The notes beneath the pieces were generated by a model, which saw only the letters and a list, made by a program, of their open reading frames with translations, searched no databases and was not told the origin of the DNA. Position numbers and translations under genes: made by a program. Positions 34,501 through 45,286 of a DNA stretch of 64,000 nucleotides are shown here, one piece after another. Where the stretch lies: assembly GCA_036186865.1 (NCBI GenBank), contig AP025041.1:40807714-40871713 (forward strand), given 5' to 3'. The stretch's first letter is position 1, and each line of letters starts with the position of its first letter. This stretch comes from Eustoma russellianum (taxonomy: Eukaryota > Streptophyta > Magnoliopsida > Gentianales > Gentianaceae).

Positions 34501-37500
34501 GGGATATACTGGGTCCGGATGATGATGATGATGGTGGTGAATAACTACAAATATATACACATTGACTTCATTAAAATTTACCTAAAAGTACATCTTACTT
34601 TTCTATACATATAACCTAAAAAATATATACAAATATATACACATTGACTTCATTAAAACTTACCTACAAAATACATCTTACTTTCCTATACATATAACCT
34701 CATAGATGAATCTGCTCTCTGTTATGATATTATAGCATTTAGATTCTGAATTAAATATCCACCGGTCTATTATAAATTCAAGTAATATAATATAAAAAAA
34801 TATAGAAGAAAAGAGAGGACAATAAGTAGAGAATAAGAATATAATTTTCACTATTCAAAGGTGTGCTAATATGTCCAGCACGATGTCCTATTTATAGGAC
34901 TTTGGGGATGATTGTACATCAAATTGGTTACACCCTTTGTTGTTCTCTATGACACATTTGGATTGGACCTTTGTAGTTCTCAAGAATACCTCTAGATATC
35001 CACAATATAATATTCATATATTCAGAACACTCTCCCTTGGATGTCCAAATTTTATGGAACACACCTCGTTAAAAACTTTGCCAAGGAAAACCAGTGAGAT
35101 AAAAACTTGGACGAAGAGCAAACTGTATACATTCATAAAAATTTGTTTGTGTGATGTACTGCCTCGTTGAAACATTGCCAGAAGAGCAGCTTTCTCTTTG
35201 CAATCAGTGAGATAATATAGGTCATCAATGAGCCTAGCTGAACCAATCATCCTCTTGGAATATTGGTCCTGAAGGATGCAACTATTTAATGAGAAATGTG
35301 CATTAACATGCAAAACAGTATCAAGTTTACTGAGAGAGAGATGATTGAAAGAAAAAGATGGTACAAAAAAGAACACTAGAAACAATGAGAAGGGGATTAA
35401 TGATCAGAGTACCAAAATGCGTGGCAGTGACAATGACATTGTTTGGCATTTTGACATGGATGTTGTCAACTGACATATAAGAATCAAATAAGGACAAAGA
35501 ACAAGCAATGTAGTCAGAAGATCCTAAGTCAATAATCCAAGTACTTGAAGTAACAGAAGGAACTTTACCTGTATTCTTACCAGAATGCACCAGAGTCTAA
35601 GCATTCATGACAGCAGGATGTGAAGCAGTAATAGGAGAAGGATGCTTATCAAGCACACCATCCTTCTTATTCAGCAAACTCAGAAGTTAATTATACTGTT
35701 CAACAGTAAAAGAGGGAGTAACAGAAGCCGTGGGGGTGTGTTCCTTCTTATCAAGCACACCTATATCTGTACCATTATTCAAGGTATTCACAAAATTCAC
35801 TTCAGGTCTAGTTTTTGTAACCAGGTGGATATCCATACTTCTTGTAACATCTGTCAATAGTGTGTCCGCTCGGACTACAAAAGGAACACACTGGCCTTTG
35901 TGACACGTTGTGATAACCTCTATTGGTGTCTCTTTTGTGATTCATCCCCTTAGGCCTAGAATCAAAAGTAGCAACAGCAAAACTAGGAGCAGCAGCATTA
36001 TTATAAGCATCATCGTAAGACTCAGCACCAACACTGTCTGTCAACAATACTGGAGGATTGTTGGTGTATTGCGCTTGAGAACTAACTCCATTCATAATCT
36101 TTCTCTCAAACTGAAGTGCCATAAAAAGGCAGCGGAAATTTTTGGTAGAGGAGACATAGCAAAAATCTAAGACCTTACTGGATCAAATTCAATACTTAGC
36201 CCCTTAATGAATTTGATTACATAATCACTCTCAACAGACTTAGTCGTTTTATTAGTAACATCACACGTACACCTATGGCATTTACACTTAAGTATAGGTC
36301 TAATGACCATCATTTCTTTCCAAACAGATTTCAGTTTTGTGTTGTATTCACTAATGTTCATACCTTCTTGTTTTACTACATAATATTCTTCTAAAAGATC
36401 AGAAAGCCTGAAAGGATCTCCACCAGCATATCTAAGAGTGAGATCCTTCCATACTTCACGTGCTGACTTATACCACATAATACTTTGCGCAGTAGAAGGA
36501 CTTACACAATTTTGAATCCATGATTGTACCATTGTGTTACACTGATTCCAAGCAAAAACTTGTAATCATTCTCATCAGGCCTCTCCATAGTGCCATCGAT
36601 GAAACATAACTTGTTTTTGATAGTTAATGCTATCCTCAAGGTTCTGCTCCACGAATGGAAGTTATGCCTTGTGATTGGTGGCTGCACCAACACAGCTGCA
36701 GGACTTTCATTCGGATGAAGATATAATGGACTAGCTGCCGAATTTTTAACTGAATTATTCCTTGAAGTATTAGGTACATCAGACTTTCAACTGAATTATT
36801 CCTTGAAGTATTAGCTACATTAGACATGGTGTTCAATAGATGAATAAGTGCACACCAGACGTTAATTGCGCTCTGATACCATCACAAAAATTTCTGAGTT
36901 TGTGAAATGCATGAGGAATTTCGTCGAACACTTGGAAACAGTAAAATTAACGTAACAAACTAAGGTCCAAAATGAAAACTATGAATTGGAGAATAGAGAA
37001 GAATAGAGAGAGAATTGTTTCTTGACAAAAGGGGAGAAAATTCAGTTGCAAGAAGTATGAATCGATGCTTTGGACTTCTTAGCTACGTCACACATATATA
37101 CTCAGATTCAGAAACTAAAACTGGAAGAAAGAAAGCTCCTGAAATGACAACTATGCCCTTAATTATTTAAACCAAGTATCTACTTTTTTTTATGGAAGGA
37201 CGGGCGGTACTGTCCGGGATTTTATTTATATAATATACCCTCACTTGTGGCGAAAGAATACCATGGTTACATGTATGGCCCTATGTCTACGGGAGACTCT
37301 CCCAAAATAAAGAAATCGTTACATGAGTCTTAAGCAAATAAAATAATGAAAGTAAGTATATGAGTGACAAATTCAAGGAAAGAAAGTGTGTGAAAAACTA
37401 GATAACACGGATCTTGATGTGACCTGGTAATGCCTCCGATTTTATTGTGTGGCCGGCGTTGGAGGTGAGTAAGCAGCCCCGTGCAGCTCAAACAACCCAA

Positions 37501-40500
37501 AAGAGAGATCAAAGGACAACAAATGAAGGATAATAGGAGTGGGAAAGAATGTAAGGAAGATAAACCCCGCGTCGCCTTGGTCAATAGAGGACCAAGGCAA
37601 CCATCCAAATGTATACGCAACCCAAATGGGAGACTTCGTTGTACCGAGTGTCCATTGGAGAACAGGAACCTCAGAAAGCAAGCAAATGAAGATCATCAGT
37701 ATACGAACAAGAAGGTAATAATAATTGAACATGGGAGACAAGAAAGTAAAAGCATACCCAAGTTGCCCGTAGCCATAATGGACGCAGAAAACAACCTGCT
37801 TAAATCGCCAACCCACTGGGAGACATGCCACAGGTACAGTGATTAGGGTGGTTGTGCTCCATGGTGCGTATCAAGACTGGGATGCCGGAAAGTCGGTAAT
37901 AAAGCATCGGAAAGAATCCGGCCACAAACATATGAAGGCAAGGAGGCAAGCGCTGTGTAAGGCGTGAAAAGCTGGGTGGTTAGAGCCAGTTGCGCTAGTA
38001 AGTGAGCAGACATATTTGTCTCCCGTGGTGTATGAATAAGCGGCAATGGCAAGGATTGTAGCAAAGCATGTAGTCGCATCGAATCTGGAACCAACGTGGA
38101 GAAGGCGGAGGCGATAACAGATAATAGCTTGGCACAATCCACCTCGAGAATGATGCTACCATGACGGGGGATGTAGTACAAAGCTGCCAGCAGTCAGACT
38201 GGGCTTCAACCTATAGTGGCAAATCCTAGCGGAGTGGGAAAGAGATCCCATGCATAAATGTACATGCAGAGTCACGAAGTATGGCTCTACCGCTTGCAGA
38301 GACCGGCCAACCACGACATCTGTATAGAGCTTGAGTCGACCAACCGGGGGTGGCAACCACCGTAGAAGGCAAGGGCGGAAAAGCCTTAAGGGAGGTAAAA
38401 GGCAGGCTGCAATATGTTGTGGCACATTCGCTGCAATTTTTGTACCAGACATCGATGACGCCCACGTATAAAGATCTATACGAATAGATCAAATAACCAA
38501 GCGAGGAGACCAATGAGCAGTGTCAAAAATAATGGAGGTATACATTTTCCATACATTCTACAGCATTAAGGTGCATAGCCCCCAAGAATGTTGGTGGAGC
38601 CGAGCGCCAAAGAAGCATCAAATAAGATCTCCAGGAACCACATTTGAAAGGATAAATATCAAGCAAAGCAGCAAAATATGACCATATCATGCGTACCTCA
38701 GGGTAGAGGAAAAAAAAGATGAAGTGTAAAAGCGCCGTGCGATAGGCAGAATAGGCACCGAGATGGCAGGGACTGTGCGAACCTTAGTAGATTATCCGGT
38801 AAGGTAAGGGCACCGTGATAGTGATGCCAAAAGAATATTTGAATGGCCGGCCATTGTGTTCGACGCCATATATAATCATGCGAAAGGAGTGTAGGTCGAG
38901 ATGGTCAGACTGTAGCATACGCCGTTTGCAAAGCAAACACCCCAGAGATAGGGGTAGGCCAGACAGGTGTAGATGACGTGGTGATGGCAGAGCATAGGGG
39001 GTGGATGGTACAAGTACTTTTCCATCCAGGAGAATCATATATACGTGGGTGAAAACCATTACGAGCCCCATAACGAGCTCGTATCTAACGGCCCTATAAA
39101 GAATCGCTGCAATGATAAAGATGCCAAACCTTGCATGAAGACGTCATTAATGGCTGTCAAGTCACGAATGCCTAAGCCTCTTTCTTGTGTGGGCAGACTA
39201 AGCTGCGGCCAAGAAACCCAATGATGATGGCCAGGACCCTAAAAGAATTTGACAAATCCGCCCTCAAGTGCCCGAATAACCCTTCGAGGAAGACGAGCTC
39301 CAGCCATGATGTGTAGGGTCATGGAAGCTAATATTGACTTAATCAGTATAACATGGAATGCGACCCCCAAGAGTTTTTGTTGTCAACTACCAAGGCTATT
39401 ATCAACATACGACAAAAGGTCCAAACAATGTGGTGTGCGTTTGATGCCTTTATGTAAATATGAAGCCAAGTATTTTAATGGTAGATAAGGCTGACACATG
39501 GCCAAGCATGCTATTAATTCCTGCCGCCGTGCACTAGAGATCCCGGAGGAAAAGATCACGCCACCCTTATATTAGTTAATTGACTGGCCGGAGGTCAGTT
39601 CATATGTGGTGAGAAAATATTTTATGCGTTGCGAATTGCGGCTATCTGCAGCGACAAAAAGGAGGAGATCATCTGCATATGGCAAGTGTGAAATAGTAAG
39701 AGGAAGCCGACCAAGTGGAAATAGACGAATGTAGCCGTGGTTTATATGAGAATTAAGTGCCCGAGTAAAAACTTCAGCCACCATAATAAAGAGCAATGGA
39801 GAAAGGAGATCACCTTGCATCACCTCATGAGCCGTCTTGAAGAAGCCATTTGGAACACCATTGATCAAAACGAGAAATAAGTGATACCAAGATGGTAGAG
39901 CACTAATGTTATGAAAAACTCAGAGAACCCGAAACGAGCCAACACCAAGCGCAAGTAATGCCAACTCACTTGATCAAATGCTTTAGTAAGGTGAAGTTTA
40001 ATAATACAATTGGAAGAGCAAGAGGAGTGATCAAGCCAGTGAATCATCTCGTTACCAAGAAACACATGCTTGGCTATACCTTTACCTTTTTGGAACCTGC
40101 TTGTTTCGAAGAAATAATTTTGGGGCAATATCATGCTCAACCGAGTTGCAAGGATCCGGGTTTGTATCTTGCTCAAAAAAATACATAAGGCGATCGGTCT
40201 GTAGTCAATAAAGGATGTCTGTGATGATTTTTTTTGGAAGAAAGACAATCAAAGTGTGTGCCGCAGACTTAGGTAGAGGAAAACTTAAGAAGAATTCTTG
40301 CACGGCTTTGTAGACATCGGAGTGGATGATCTCCCAACACATTAGATTAAAGCACCCGTTGTAGCCATCTGGACTCGCAACACTTTGAGGATCTAGTGCC
40401 CAAACCGTGCAACGGACCTCATCCTCAGATGGCATAACGGTGAGACGGTCATTATCTGAAGCGGTCAGAAGGTGAGAGATAGCATTAAGCAAATCCGAAT

Positions 40501-43500
40501 TATCCAATGTAGGATGAGCCATAAACATACCCGTTAAAAGTCAACAACAGCCTACTGAATGTCATCCTGAGTCTCACACAATGTACCGTCAACCCATTAG
40601 ATGCAATGAATATACTGTTGGCGATGTCGATCCCGAACATTAGCATGATAGTATTTTGTATTTGCCTTACCTTCCTTCAACCATTTAACTCGCGCCTTCT
40701 GCTGCTAATATGTTGTTTCCTGAGCACAAACTATGCGAAAATCGGCCTATGCAACATGATAAGCTAAGCGTGTATCACCGGGTGGAGCAATGTCATAGGC
40801 CAGCTTAGCACTCTGTACGAGGCGTAATTTGGTACAGAAAACATCCTTATTCCAAACTGAGAGGTCACGCTTCAAGAGGCGTAATTTGGTACAGAAACCC
40901 CACATGCCTCCAGTGGTGGGGTAGGATTCCCATTTATGACGAACAAAAGATAGAAACTGAGAGTGAGAGGTCCATACTGAGAGAAATCAAAATTGTTTGG
41001 GACTAGCTATCGTGGATGAGATACACTGAAGCAATAATGGGCAGTGATCAGATGTGATGCTACTCAAGTGGGTGACCTTGATGTGAGGGAAAAGATCGTA
41101 GAAGGCGACATTGCAGAACACTCAGTCTAATCGTCGCCAGACGTGACCCAAACTGTGGCCACCTAACCAAGTAAACTGTGTGCCAATGTGTGGGATAACA
41201 TGCCATGCCAAGTGATCGACAATGGCATTAAAATCCACTAAGGAGGATAACGACAGGCGAGCAACCCCGTTATGATCCTAGAGTGACAAAAAAGTACTAT
41301 AGTCCCTAGATACTAGCCATGGATCCTAAGCGGAGTCCCCGAAGGTTTTAAGTTCCGTCCAGAGTAATCGACGTTCGAGTATGGTATCGCAGCCGTATAC
41401 ACAAGAATGCCAAAAGCTGAAATTGGACGTGGAAAGGCGTAACCAGAGATGGGATACCTGCGCACCCATCCGAGCTTCCTGTAAATCCAAAGTATCACCA
41501 CGTCAAAAGCACCACATACGATCATCACGTAATGACAAACAAGATGAAAACCCAAGCTGAATTTTAGCACGTTGTAAACGAGCTAATGTCTGCTGAGGCT
41601 CAACGACGACAAGAAATAAGACAGGATGTTGATGCAATAATAAACGTGAACGAGGCAAGGAGGTGCGAAGACCTTGAATATTCCAAATTAAGAGATGCAT
41701 CAAGAAGACTGGGATAACGAGCGTGAAACCCGAGCTAAACTACGTGTGACCACTTGCCGAGGAGGGTGAGATACCTGGGCTGCTGGTCGTCGGTGCCGTT
41801 TCTTAACATACATGACAAAGCCTTGATCGTCCGACGTAGTAGGAGGGTGAAGAAGCTGTTACCAAGTATCTACTTAAGTGAGGGGAAAATTGTCTTTTAC
41901 TTGGGTTTGAATTAACCACCAAACTATAACCAACTTCTTCCCCCTCCTTCGATCGTTCAACAGCCCGCTGCACCATCCTCCTACAGCTCATTGCTCCCGC
42001 AAAATCCGGAACTGCCCGTTGGAATCAGCCAGCTCTTTTGACCACTTAAATACCTCCTCTTTGATCATCAGCCGTCAATTATGCTTCTTTGGTGGTCTCC
42101 CATATTTGAGCTTCTTGATTCCTTTAACACCTATTTCTTTAGCTTATGTAATATGACAAGGTGCAGATTCACAGCATTTGCGCATGTCAGTCTTCGTTAT
42201 TAATATGTTCTTATTACAACATTCGACAAAAATCAGCAAATAACAGAACTACAGTAGCAGGGGAACTCATGTTCAAGTCACTTGGATGTCCTAAATAAAT
42301 GTATTTTAACAAAGAAAGTTATAGTTGGTATTTGTTATTTCTTCCAATTGTGCAGGAAGATAATTGGTGCCAGGTACTATATCAAAGGTTACCAGCATTA
42401 TTATGGCTCCTCTCCAAATAGATCAGAGGATTATTTATCCCCACGCGACAGGGATGGCCATGGGACTCATACGGCTTCTACAGTTGGAGGCCGAAGGGTT
42501 CACAATGTCTCGGCTATTGGTGGATTCGCTCGTGGCATGGCCTCAGGAGGCGCACCCCTTGTTCGACTAGCGATATATAAAGTATGTTGGCCTGCCCCAG
42601 GAAAGACTAAAGAAGACGAAAACACGTGTGCTGATGCAGACATGCTAGCCGCGATAGATGATGCTGTTGGTGATGGTGTTGATGTGCTTAGCCTTTCGAT
42701 TGGCACAGCATCACCTGTCCCTTTCAATCAGGATGGTATTTCACTCGGGGCACTTCATGCTGTGAAGAGAAATGTTGTTGTGTCATGCAGTGCAGGAAAC
42801 TCTGGCCCGAATCCTTCTACTTTGTCAAATCCAGCTCCATGGATCATCACGGTTGGCGCGAGTAGTATTGATCGCGCTTTTATGGCATCATTGGAGCTGG
42901 GAAATGGAAATAAGATTCAGGTAATTAAATACAATAGGAAGTTTCATTCACTCAAAAACTATGTGAAGAACATTATTGCTTATGTTATACATGTATTTGG
43001 TGATTTCCAGGGTCAAACAATCACACCATACATTATGGAAAAGAAGATGTTTCCTCTGGTTCATGCAGCTCAAGTAATCAACGCCAATGTGGCCCAAAAT
43101 GTTTCTGAGTGAGAATTCTTGTATTTCCTTTCCTTGTTTACTTGCTAATTTTGTAAACTATATTAATTTTTTTTTCATAGGTAGAACATACTATAAGGTA
43201 GCTAGAAAAATATTGGAACTCGGATTTCGCTTTGACTAGTTACTACATTAGGTAGAGATTATCGATCAAAATGTCCAGAATGGATGGCTAATAGCATCAG
43301 TTTCCAACGTTGCATCTTATTTTAATCAGTCATGTAACAGTATTGATTGAAAATTTGCAGTCAATGTCTTCCGGGCTCCTTGTCACCTGAGAAGGCAAAG
43401 GGCAAAATTGTGATGTGCTTTAGAGGAAATGGGACAAGAGTTGGTAAAGGAGGGGAGGTAAAGAGAGCTGGAGGCATTGGATTCGTCTTGGCAAATAGTA

Positions 43501-44752
43501 AAGCCAATGGAGAAGAACTATCTGTTGATGCTCATTTGCTTCCAGCAACTGCTGTCGGTTATACAAATGCACTCAAAATACTTGAGTACATAAATTCTAC
43601 AAAGAGTCCCGTCGCGTATATACTGCCTGCTAAAACTGTTTTACACACTGTTCGGGCACCAGTCATGGCCGCTTTCTCCAGCAGGGGGCCTAATATCATT
43701 CATCCGGACATCATAAAGGTAATGACACAGCAAAAACAACGTTTACGCGCTTTTTCTTGTGTATGTCCCATATTATAAGAACAAAGATTTGTGTGATTTG
43801 CTTCCAGCCGGATATTACTGCTCCTGGTATAAACATATTGGCGGCGTGGAGCGAGGGATCGTCGCCTACGAAGCTGGCCATTGACCATAGAGTAGTGAAG
43901 TACAATGTTATCTCTGGGACATCAATGTCCTGCCCACATATTGGAGGTTCAGCTGCTCTGTTGAAGGCTATACACCCCACTTGGAGCAGCGCAGCCATAA
44001 GATCTGCCCTCATGACGACAGGTACGCTAATTCTCACTCCATCTCAGGTTGTCTGTTCAATATTTCTTGTTAGTATGTTCCAAAATATTGTCTACAAATT
44101 TTCAGGTCCATGATATTCCTGATGGGATATAGAATTACAAATAACAAATTTGTGTTTGCTTGTAAAAATTGATTGATAGCGTTCTAATCCTTCGGATGTT
44201 GTATTTGCAGCTGGATTGCTAGATAACACAGGCAGGGCAATAACAGATGCATCAGGAGTGGAAGCGAATCCATTTCAATTCGGTTCGGGACACTTCAGGC
44301 CTGCAAAGGCAGCTGATCCTGGACTTGTTTATGACGCTACATATGAAGACTACGTTCTTTTCCTCTGTGCTAGCGGATTTAAGAATGTCGATCGTACCTT
44401 CAAATGTCCCAACAATCCACCTTCAACCAACAATCTCAACTACCCATCCCTCGCGATTCCAAAGCTTAACGACACAGTGGTTGTTAAGAGAACAGTCACA
44501 AATGTTGGCAGCAGCAAGAGTGTGTATTTTGCCAGCGTAAAGCCACCTAGAGGAATATTGGTGGAAATATCTCCTCCTGTTTTGAATTTTAACAAGTTAG
44601 GAGAGAAGAAGAGTTTCACCATTACAGTAAAACAAGAGAGCAAAAGGGCTGATGATACTGAGAAGGGAAAGTATCTCTTTGGTTTGTATGCTTGGTCTGA
44701 TGCTGATGGAGTCTACAATGTTAGAAGTCCTATAGCAGTATCAGTTGCATAA
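28535..44752 (+). CDS. Subtilisin-like serine protease, SBT5.6-like, nine exons
   Basis: Secreted apoplastic serine protease of the plant subtilase family. Exons (my splice calls): 28535-28606, 28721-28913, 28995-29174, 29256-29367, 42356-42920, 43011-43108, 43361-43718, 43808-44021, 44211-44752. All introns are GT-AG and the joined frame is open for 777 codons. Exon 1 encodes a hydrophobic signal peptide. The I9 prodomain follows ([23 protein letters not shown]). Catalytic Asp sits in VDNGVWPES (exons 3/4), His in [10 protein letters not shown] and oxyanion Asn in SAGNSGPNP (exon 5), and Ser in SGTSMSCPH (exon 8). A PA-like insert spans exons 6-7 ([10 protein letters not shown]) and an Fn3-like end is in exon 9 (KRTVTNVGS). 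Length fits the family. From memory the exon order and text are closest to Arabidopsis SBT5.6. Intron 4 is 12,988 bp of transposons, so transcription and splicing efficiency are uncertain, but coding looks undamaged. Confidence 0.9.
29549..29752 (-). mobile_element. SINE-like copy 1 (Au/RTE-tail type)
   Basis: On the reverse strand it ends in GTTGTTGTTG preceded by GGTAATGAGATAATGTT, and carries TTGCGTACGTCCGAC and GTTGATCGACATAGCTTGACG. It is about 200 bp and closely related to copies 2 and 3. The tail form is that of plant Au-like SINEs and some RTE LINEs. The tRNA-like 5' end is not obvious, so a truncated relative is possible. Confidence 0.7.
29932..30128 (-). mobile_element. SINE-like copy 2 (Au/RTE-tail type)
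   Basis: Second copy, reverse strand. Landmarks are GTTGCGTACATCCGACCCC, CCCGCCATAGACGGGAGCC and the GTTGTTGTTGTTG tail. It lies 180 bp from copy 1 in the same orientation. Between them is a 62-bp imperfect duplication containing AGATA(C/G)AAG.GTCAA and AGGAAGTTAT. Confidence 0.72.
30186..30390. repeat. GC-rich palindromic element inside intron 4
   Basis: A sharply bounded GC-rich block in AT-rich surroundings. Perfect 15-base arms TGGTGAGGCTGGATG (30267-30281) and its complement (30293-30307) enclose an 11-base loop. Outer arms CTACGTGGCAGC (30246-30257) and GCTGCCACGTGG (30315-30326) extend the pairing. A smaller palindrome, GGTCAGGCGATCCTGACC, lies at 30358-30375. It could be a small fold-back MITE or another non-coding hairpin. 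No terminal duplication was identified. Confidence 0.6.
30896..31325 (+). mobile_element. tRNA-derived SINE with duplicated body
   Basis: TAGCTCATTTGGTAGC (30900-30915) resembles a polymerase III A box and GGTCTGAGTTCAAAC (30952-30966) a B box, in the spacing of a tRNA-derived SINE head. The body then runs through CATTAGAGGCCTCGAGGTAC to an A-rich end and is repeated once, diverged, with a period of about 195 bp (landmarks TCTGGACA at 30971 and 31166, CCTCGAGGTACCTTTTGCAT in both). Box B is imperfect. It may be a dimer or two adjacent insertions. Confidence 0.55.
31326..32079. other. Intron 4 sequence, nothing recognised
   Basis: AT-rich stretch with homopolymer runs near 31720 and 31940. 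No coding or repeat signature was seen. Confidence 0.4.
32080..32275 (-). mobile_element. SINE-like copy 3 (Au/RTE-tail type)
   Basis: Third reverse-strand copy. The same landmarks are recognisable (GCATTACCTCATTGGCTTAG on plus, CATGTGTTAGAACCATACAG, GTGTCGATCAACTG). The tail triplets are degraded. All intronic copies share the orientation opposite to the gene. Confidence 0.65.
32276..32642. other. Intron 4 sequence before the LINE
   Basis: AT-rich, no feature recognised. Bases 32643-32652 (CTACAAATAT) are a candidate target duplicate for the LINE that follows. Confidence 0.4.
32653..34544 (+). mobile_element. 5'-truncated RTE-clade LINE
   Basis: About 1.9 kb containing an RT frame and a typical RTE end: TCTCACTGGAAGCAGACTC, CCTACCACTTACCCTCCCC, GGGTCCG and then a (GAT)n/(GGT)n run. 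CTACAAATAT at 32643-32652 and 34545-34554 is a possible 10-bp target duplication. The endonuclease half is absent, as expected for a 5'-truncated copy. The insertion is in the sense orientation of the host gene. Confidence 0.78.
32701..34050 (+). pseudogene. RTE LINE reverse transcriptase, partial and mutated
   Basis: A 449-codon frame with the RTE RT blocks in order: [80 protein letters not shown], the catalytic block and [17 protein letters not shown]. The thumb and C-terminal part include [17 protein letters not shown] and RWFGHVKRR. Two defects are visible. The catalytic FADD box reads FDDD, and the frame ends at TAG (34048-34050) where relatives have tryptophan, with family-like sequence continuing after it ([17 protein letters not shown]). 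The endonuclease domain is missing. It cannot support retrotransposition. Confidence 0.88.
34545..34706. repeat. Tandem duplication, about 80-bp unit
   Basis: Two adjacent copies of a unit holding CAAATATATACACATTGACT, TACATCTTACTTT and CTATACATATAACCT directly after the LINE tail. The first copy overlaps the putative LINE target duplicate. Confidence 0.7.
34720..35029 (-). repeat. Small LTR, possibly solo, flanked by CTCTC
   Basis: A 310-bp segment begins TGTTATGATATTATAG and ends TCAGAACA, with identical 5-bp flanks CTCTC (34715-34719 and 35030-35034). On the reverse strand it starts TGTTCTGAATATATG just after a purine tract, CCAAGGGAGAG, so it could instead be the 3' LTR of a reverse-strand element. 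That reading would make the matching flank a coincidence. It is not similar to the LTR that adjoins the primer site at 36870. Confidence 0.55.
35030..35390 (-). pseudogene. Copia pre-integrase fragment joined to a 3' untranslated region
   Basis: Reverse strand: [44 protein letters not shown] is the copia protease-to-integrase linker. At about 35,200 this changes abruptly to non-coding sequence (CCTCGTTAAAAACTTTGCCA on plus) that belongs to the 3' end of a retroelement. Integrase, RT and RNase H are therefore deleted or never present here. Confidence 0.65.
35391..35807 (-). pseudogene. Copia protease fragment
   Basis: The reverse-strand reading [20 protein letters not shown] carries the copia protease active-site block. 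The usual DSGAS is changed to DLGSS, which should damage catalysis because serine has become leucine next to the aspartate. A polar linker with several frame breaks connects it to gag on the right. Confidence 0.75.
35808..36836 (-). pseudogene. Copia gag fragment in intron 4
   Basis: From right to left: the [12 protein letters not shown] start region (36836), then [22 protein letters not shown] (36.65 kb), [42 protein letters not shown] and the zinc knuckle [24 protein letters not shown] at about 35,815-35,880. These are the retrotran-gag blocks of a copia family different from elements A and B. At least three frame changes are present. A 40-bp duplication lies at about 36742-36826. Confidence 0.82.
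36870..36881 (-). promoter_or_regulatory. Primer binding site of the intronic copia fragment
   Basis: Plus-strand GCTCTGATACCA is the complement of TGGTATCAGAGC, the methionine-tRNA primer site. It lies just upstream of gag on the reverse strand and fixes the orientation of this fragment. Confidence 0.88.
36882..37185 (-). repeat. 5' LTR of the intronic copia fragment, inner part
   Basis: Sequence directly beyond the primer site must be LTR on the reverse strand. A reverse-strand GAGTATATATGTGTGACG (near 37085-37102) may hold its TATA box. The LTR is interrupted at 37186 by an L1 LINE and should continue from 41876. Its far end could not be set because the partner LTR was not found. Confidence 0.5.
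37843..38513 (-). pseudogene. L1 LINE RNase H-like domain
   Basis: Two overlapping reverse-strand frames contain [16 protein letters not shown] (first acidic block of the RVT_3 type RNase H), then [19 protein letters not shown] and [17 protein letters not shown]. These are the late RNase H blocks ending with the R..N..AH.LA motif. Such a C-terminal RNase H is common in plant L1 elements. Upstream, 38.5-39.5 kb should hold the zinc-binding RVT domain but is too degraded for a firm call. Confidence 0.72.
39572..40528 (-). pseudogene. L1 LINE reverse transcriptase
   Basis: Successive reverse-strand frames show the fingers and palm blocks. These are [13 protein letters not shown] and [11 protein letters not shown] (40.2-40.5 kb), [10 protein letters not shown] and [19 protein letters not shown] and [13 protein letters not shown] (39.9-40.25 kb), then [19 protein letters not shown] and the catalytic PYADDLLLF (39.6-39.87 kb). 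This is L1-clade RT. The aspartates of YADD survive, but the domain is split by frameshifts. Confidence 0.86.
41313..41703 (-). pseudogene. L1 LINE endonuclease fragment
   Basis: Near the right end the reverse strand reads [20 protein letters not shown], the start of an exo/endonuclease/phosphatase domain (the WN.RGL-type motif with its metal-binding Asn). Frame changes break the rest of the domain. Confidence 0.72.
41876..42355. other. Last part of intron 4 before exon 5
   Basis: About 480 bp. The left part is probably the outer LTR remainder of the copia fragment and the right part original intron. The acceptor TTGTGCAG ends at 42355. Confidence 0.5.
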
Positions 44753-44836
44753 TTCCACTGTCTTTCCCTTTTCCTTTTCTAAATTGAAAGGATGCATCTA
44801 TAATCTAACATCTGTTCTCCACGTAGCATTTTACAG

Positions 44837-44842
44837 AATAAA
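44837..44842 (+). terminator. Poly(A) signal of the subtilase gene
   Basis: AATAAA lies 85 bases after the stop codon (44750-44752) in an AT-rich 3' region. That is a usual distance for a plant near-upstream element. Confidence 0.5.
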
Positions 44843-45286
44843 GCTCTTATAATGTAACAATTCATAAAAACATAGAAATTTCATACAATATGTGCAACAT
44901 TGTTGCATTCTTTGGTATGAAGGACATATTTGGTGGAAGTAAGTTCTAGTTGTGATATAGCAAAACCCTTTCCCAAACTTTGAAGTTTCTTATAAAGCAT
45001 ACAACTTTCTTAGGAGGAAAGAAACCATCAATAATTATTGGGAATTTTCTCAAGCAATATTTCAGTCAAATATTTCAATTTCTCGTTTTATTAGAATCAG
45101 ATTTCTGTCAATTTATCGACATATGTATACACAGATGCCATATATACATGCCTTACAAGAAAAGATACCGTATATGCATTTCTATGCTAGTAATTTACTT
45201 ATATGTATATATGAAATGGTTCTCGATGTTTCAATGGAAGTTGTGCGGCAGTGCAATAGAATGACTGCCAAAAATAATTCTGCATA

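Larger units (their letters stand above)
37186..41860 (-). mobile_element. L1-like LINE, TSD ACCAAGTATCTACTT
   Basis: A 4,675-bp reverse-strand LINE bounded by a perfect 15-bp duplication, ACCAAGTATCTACTT (37171-37185 and 41861-41875), with a short T run (the reverse-strand poly(A) tail) at its left end. Coding order on the reverse strand is endonuclease, RT and RNase H, typical of plant L1 elements. ORF1 seems missing or very degraded. Many frame breaks show that it is inactive. It sits inside the LTR of the copia fragment, which itself sits in intron 4 of the protease gene. Confidence 0.9.

Noticed and set aside
37481..37846. Plus-strand frame of 121 codons near the L1 3' end
   Set aside because: It is a shadow of the reverse-strand LINE sequence and has no independent support.
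42282..42360. ATG at 42282 as an alternative start of the protease
   Set aside because: The sequence before 42356 is intron with a good acceptor. Starting there would drop the signal peptide, prodomain and catalytic Asp.
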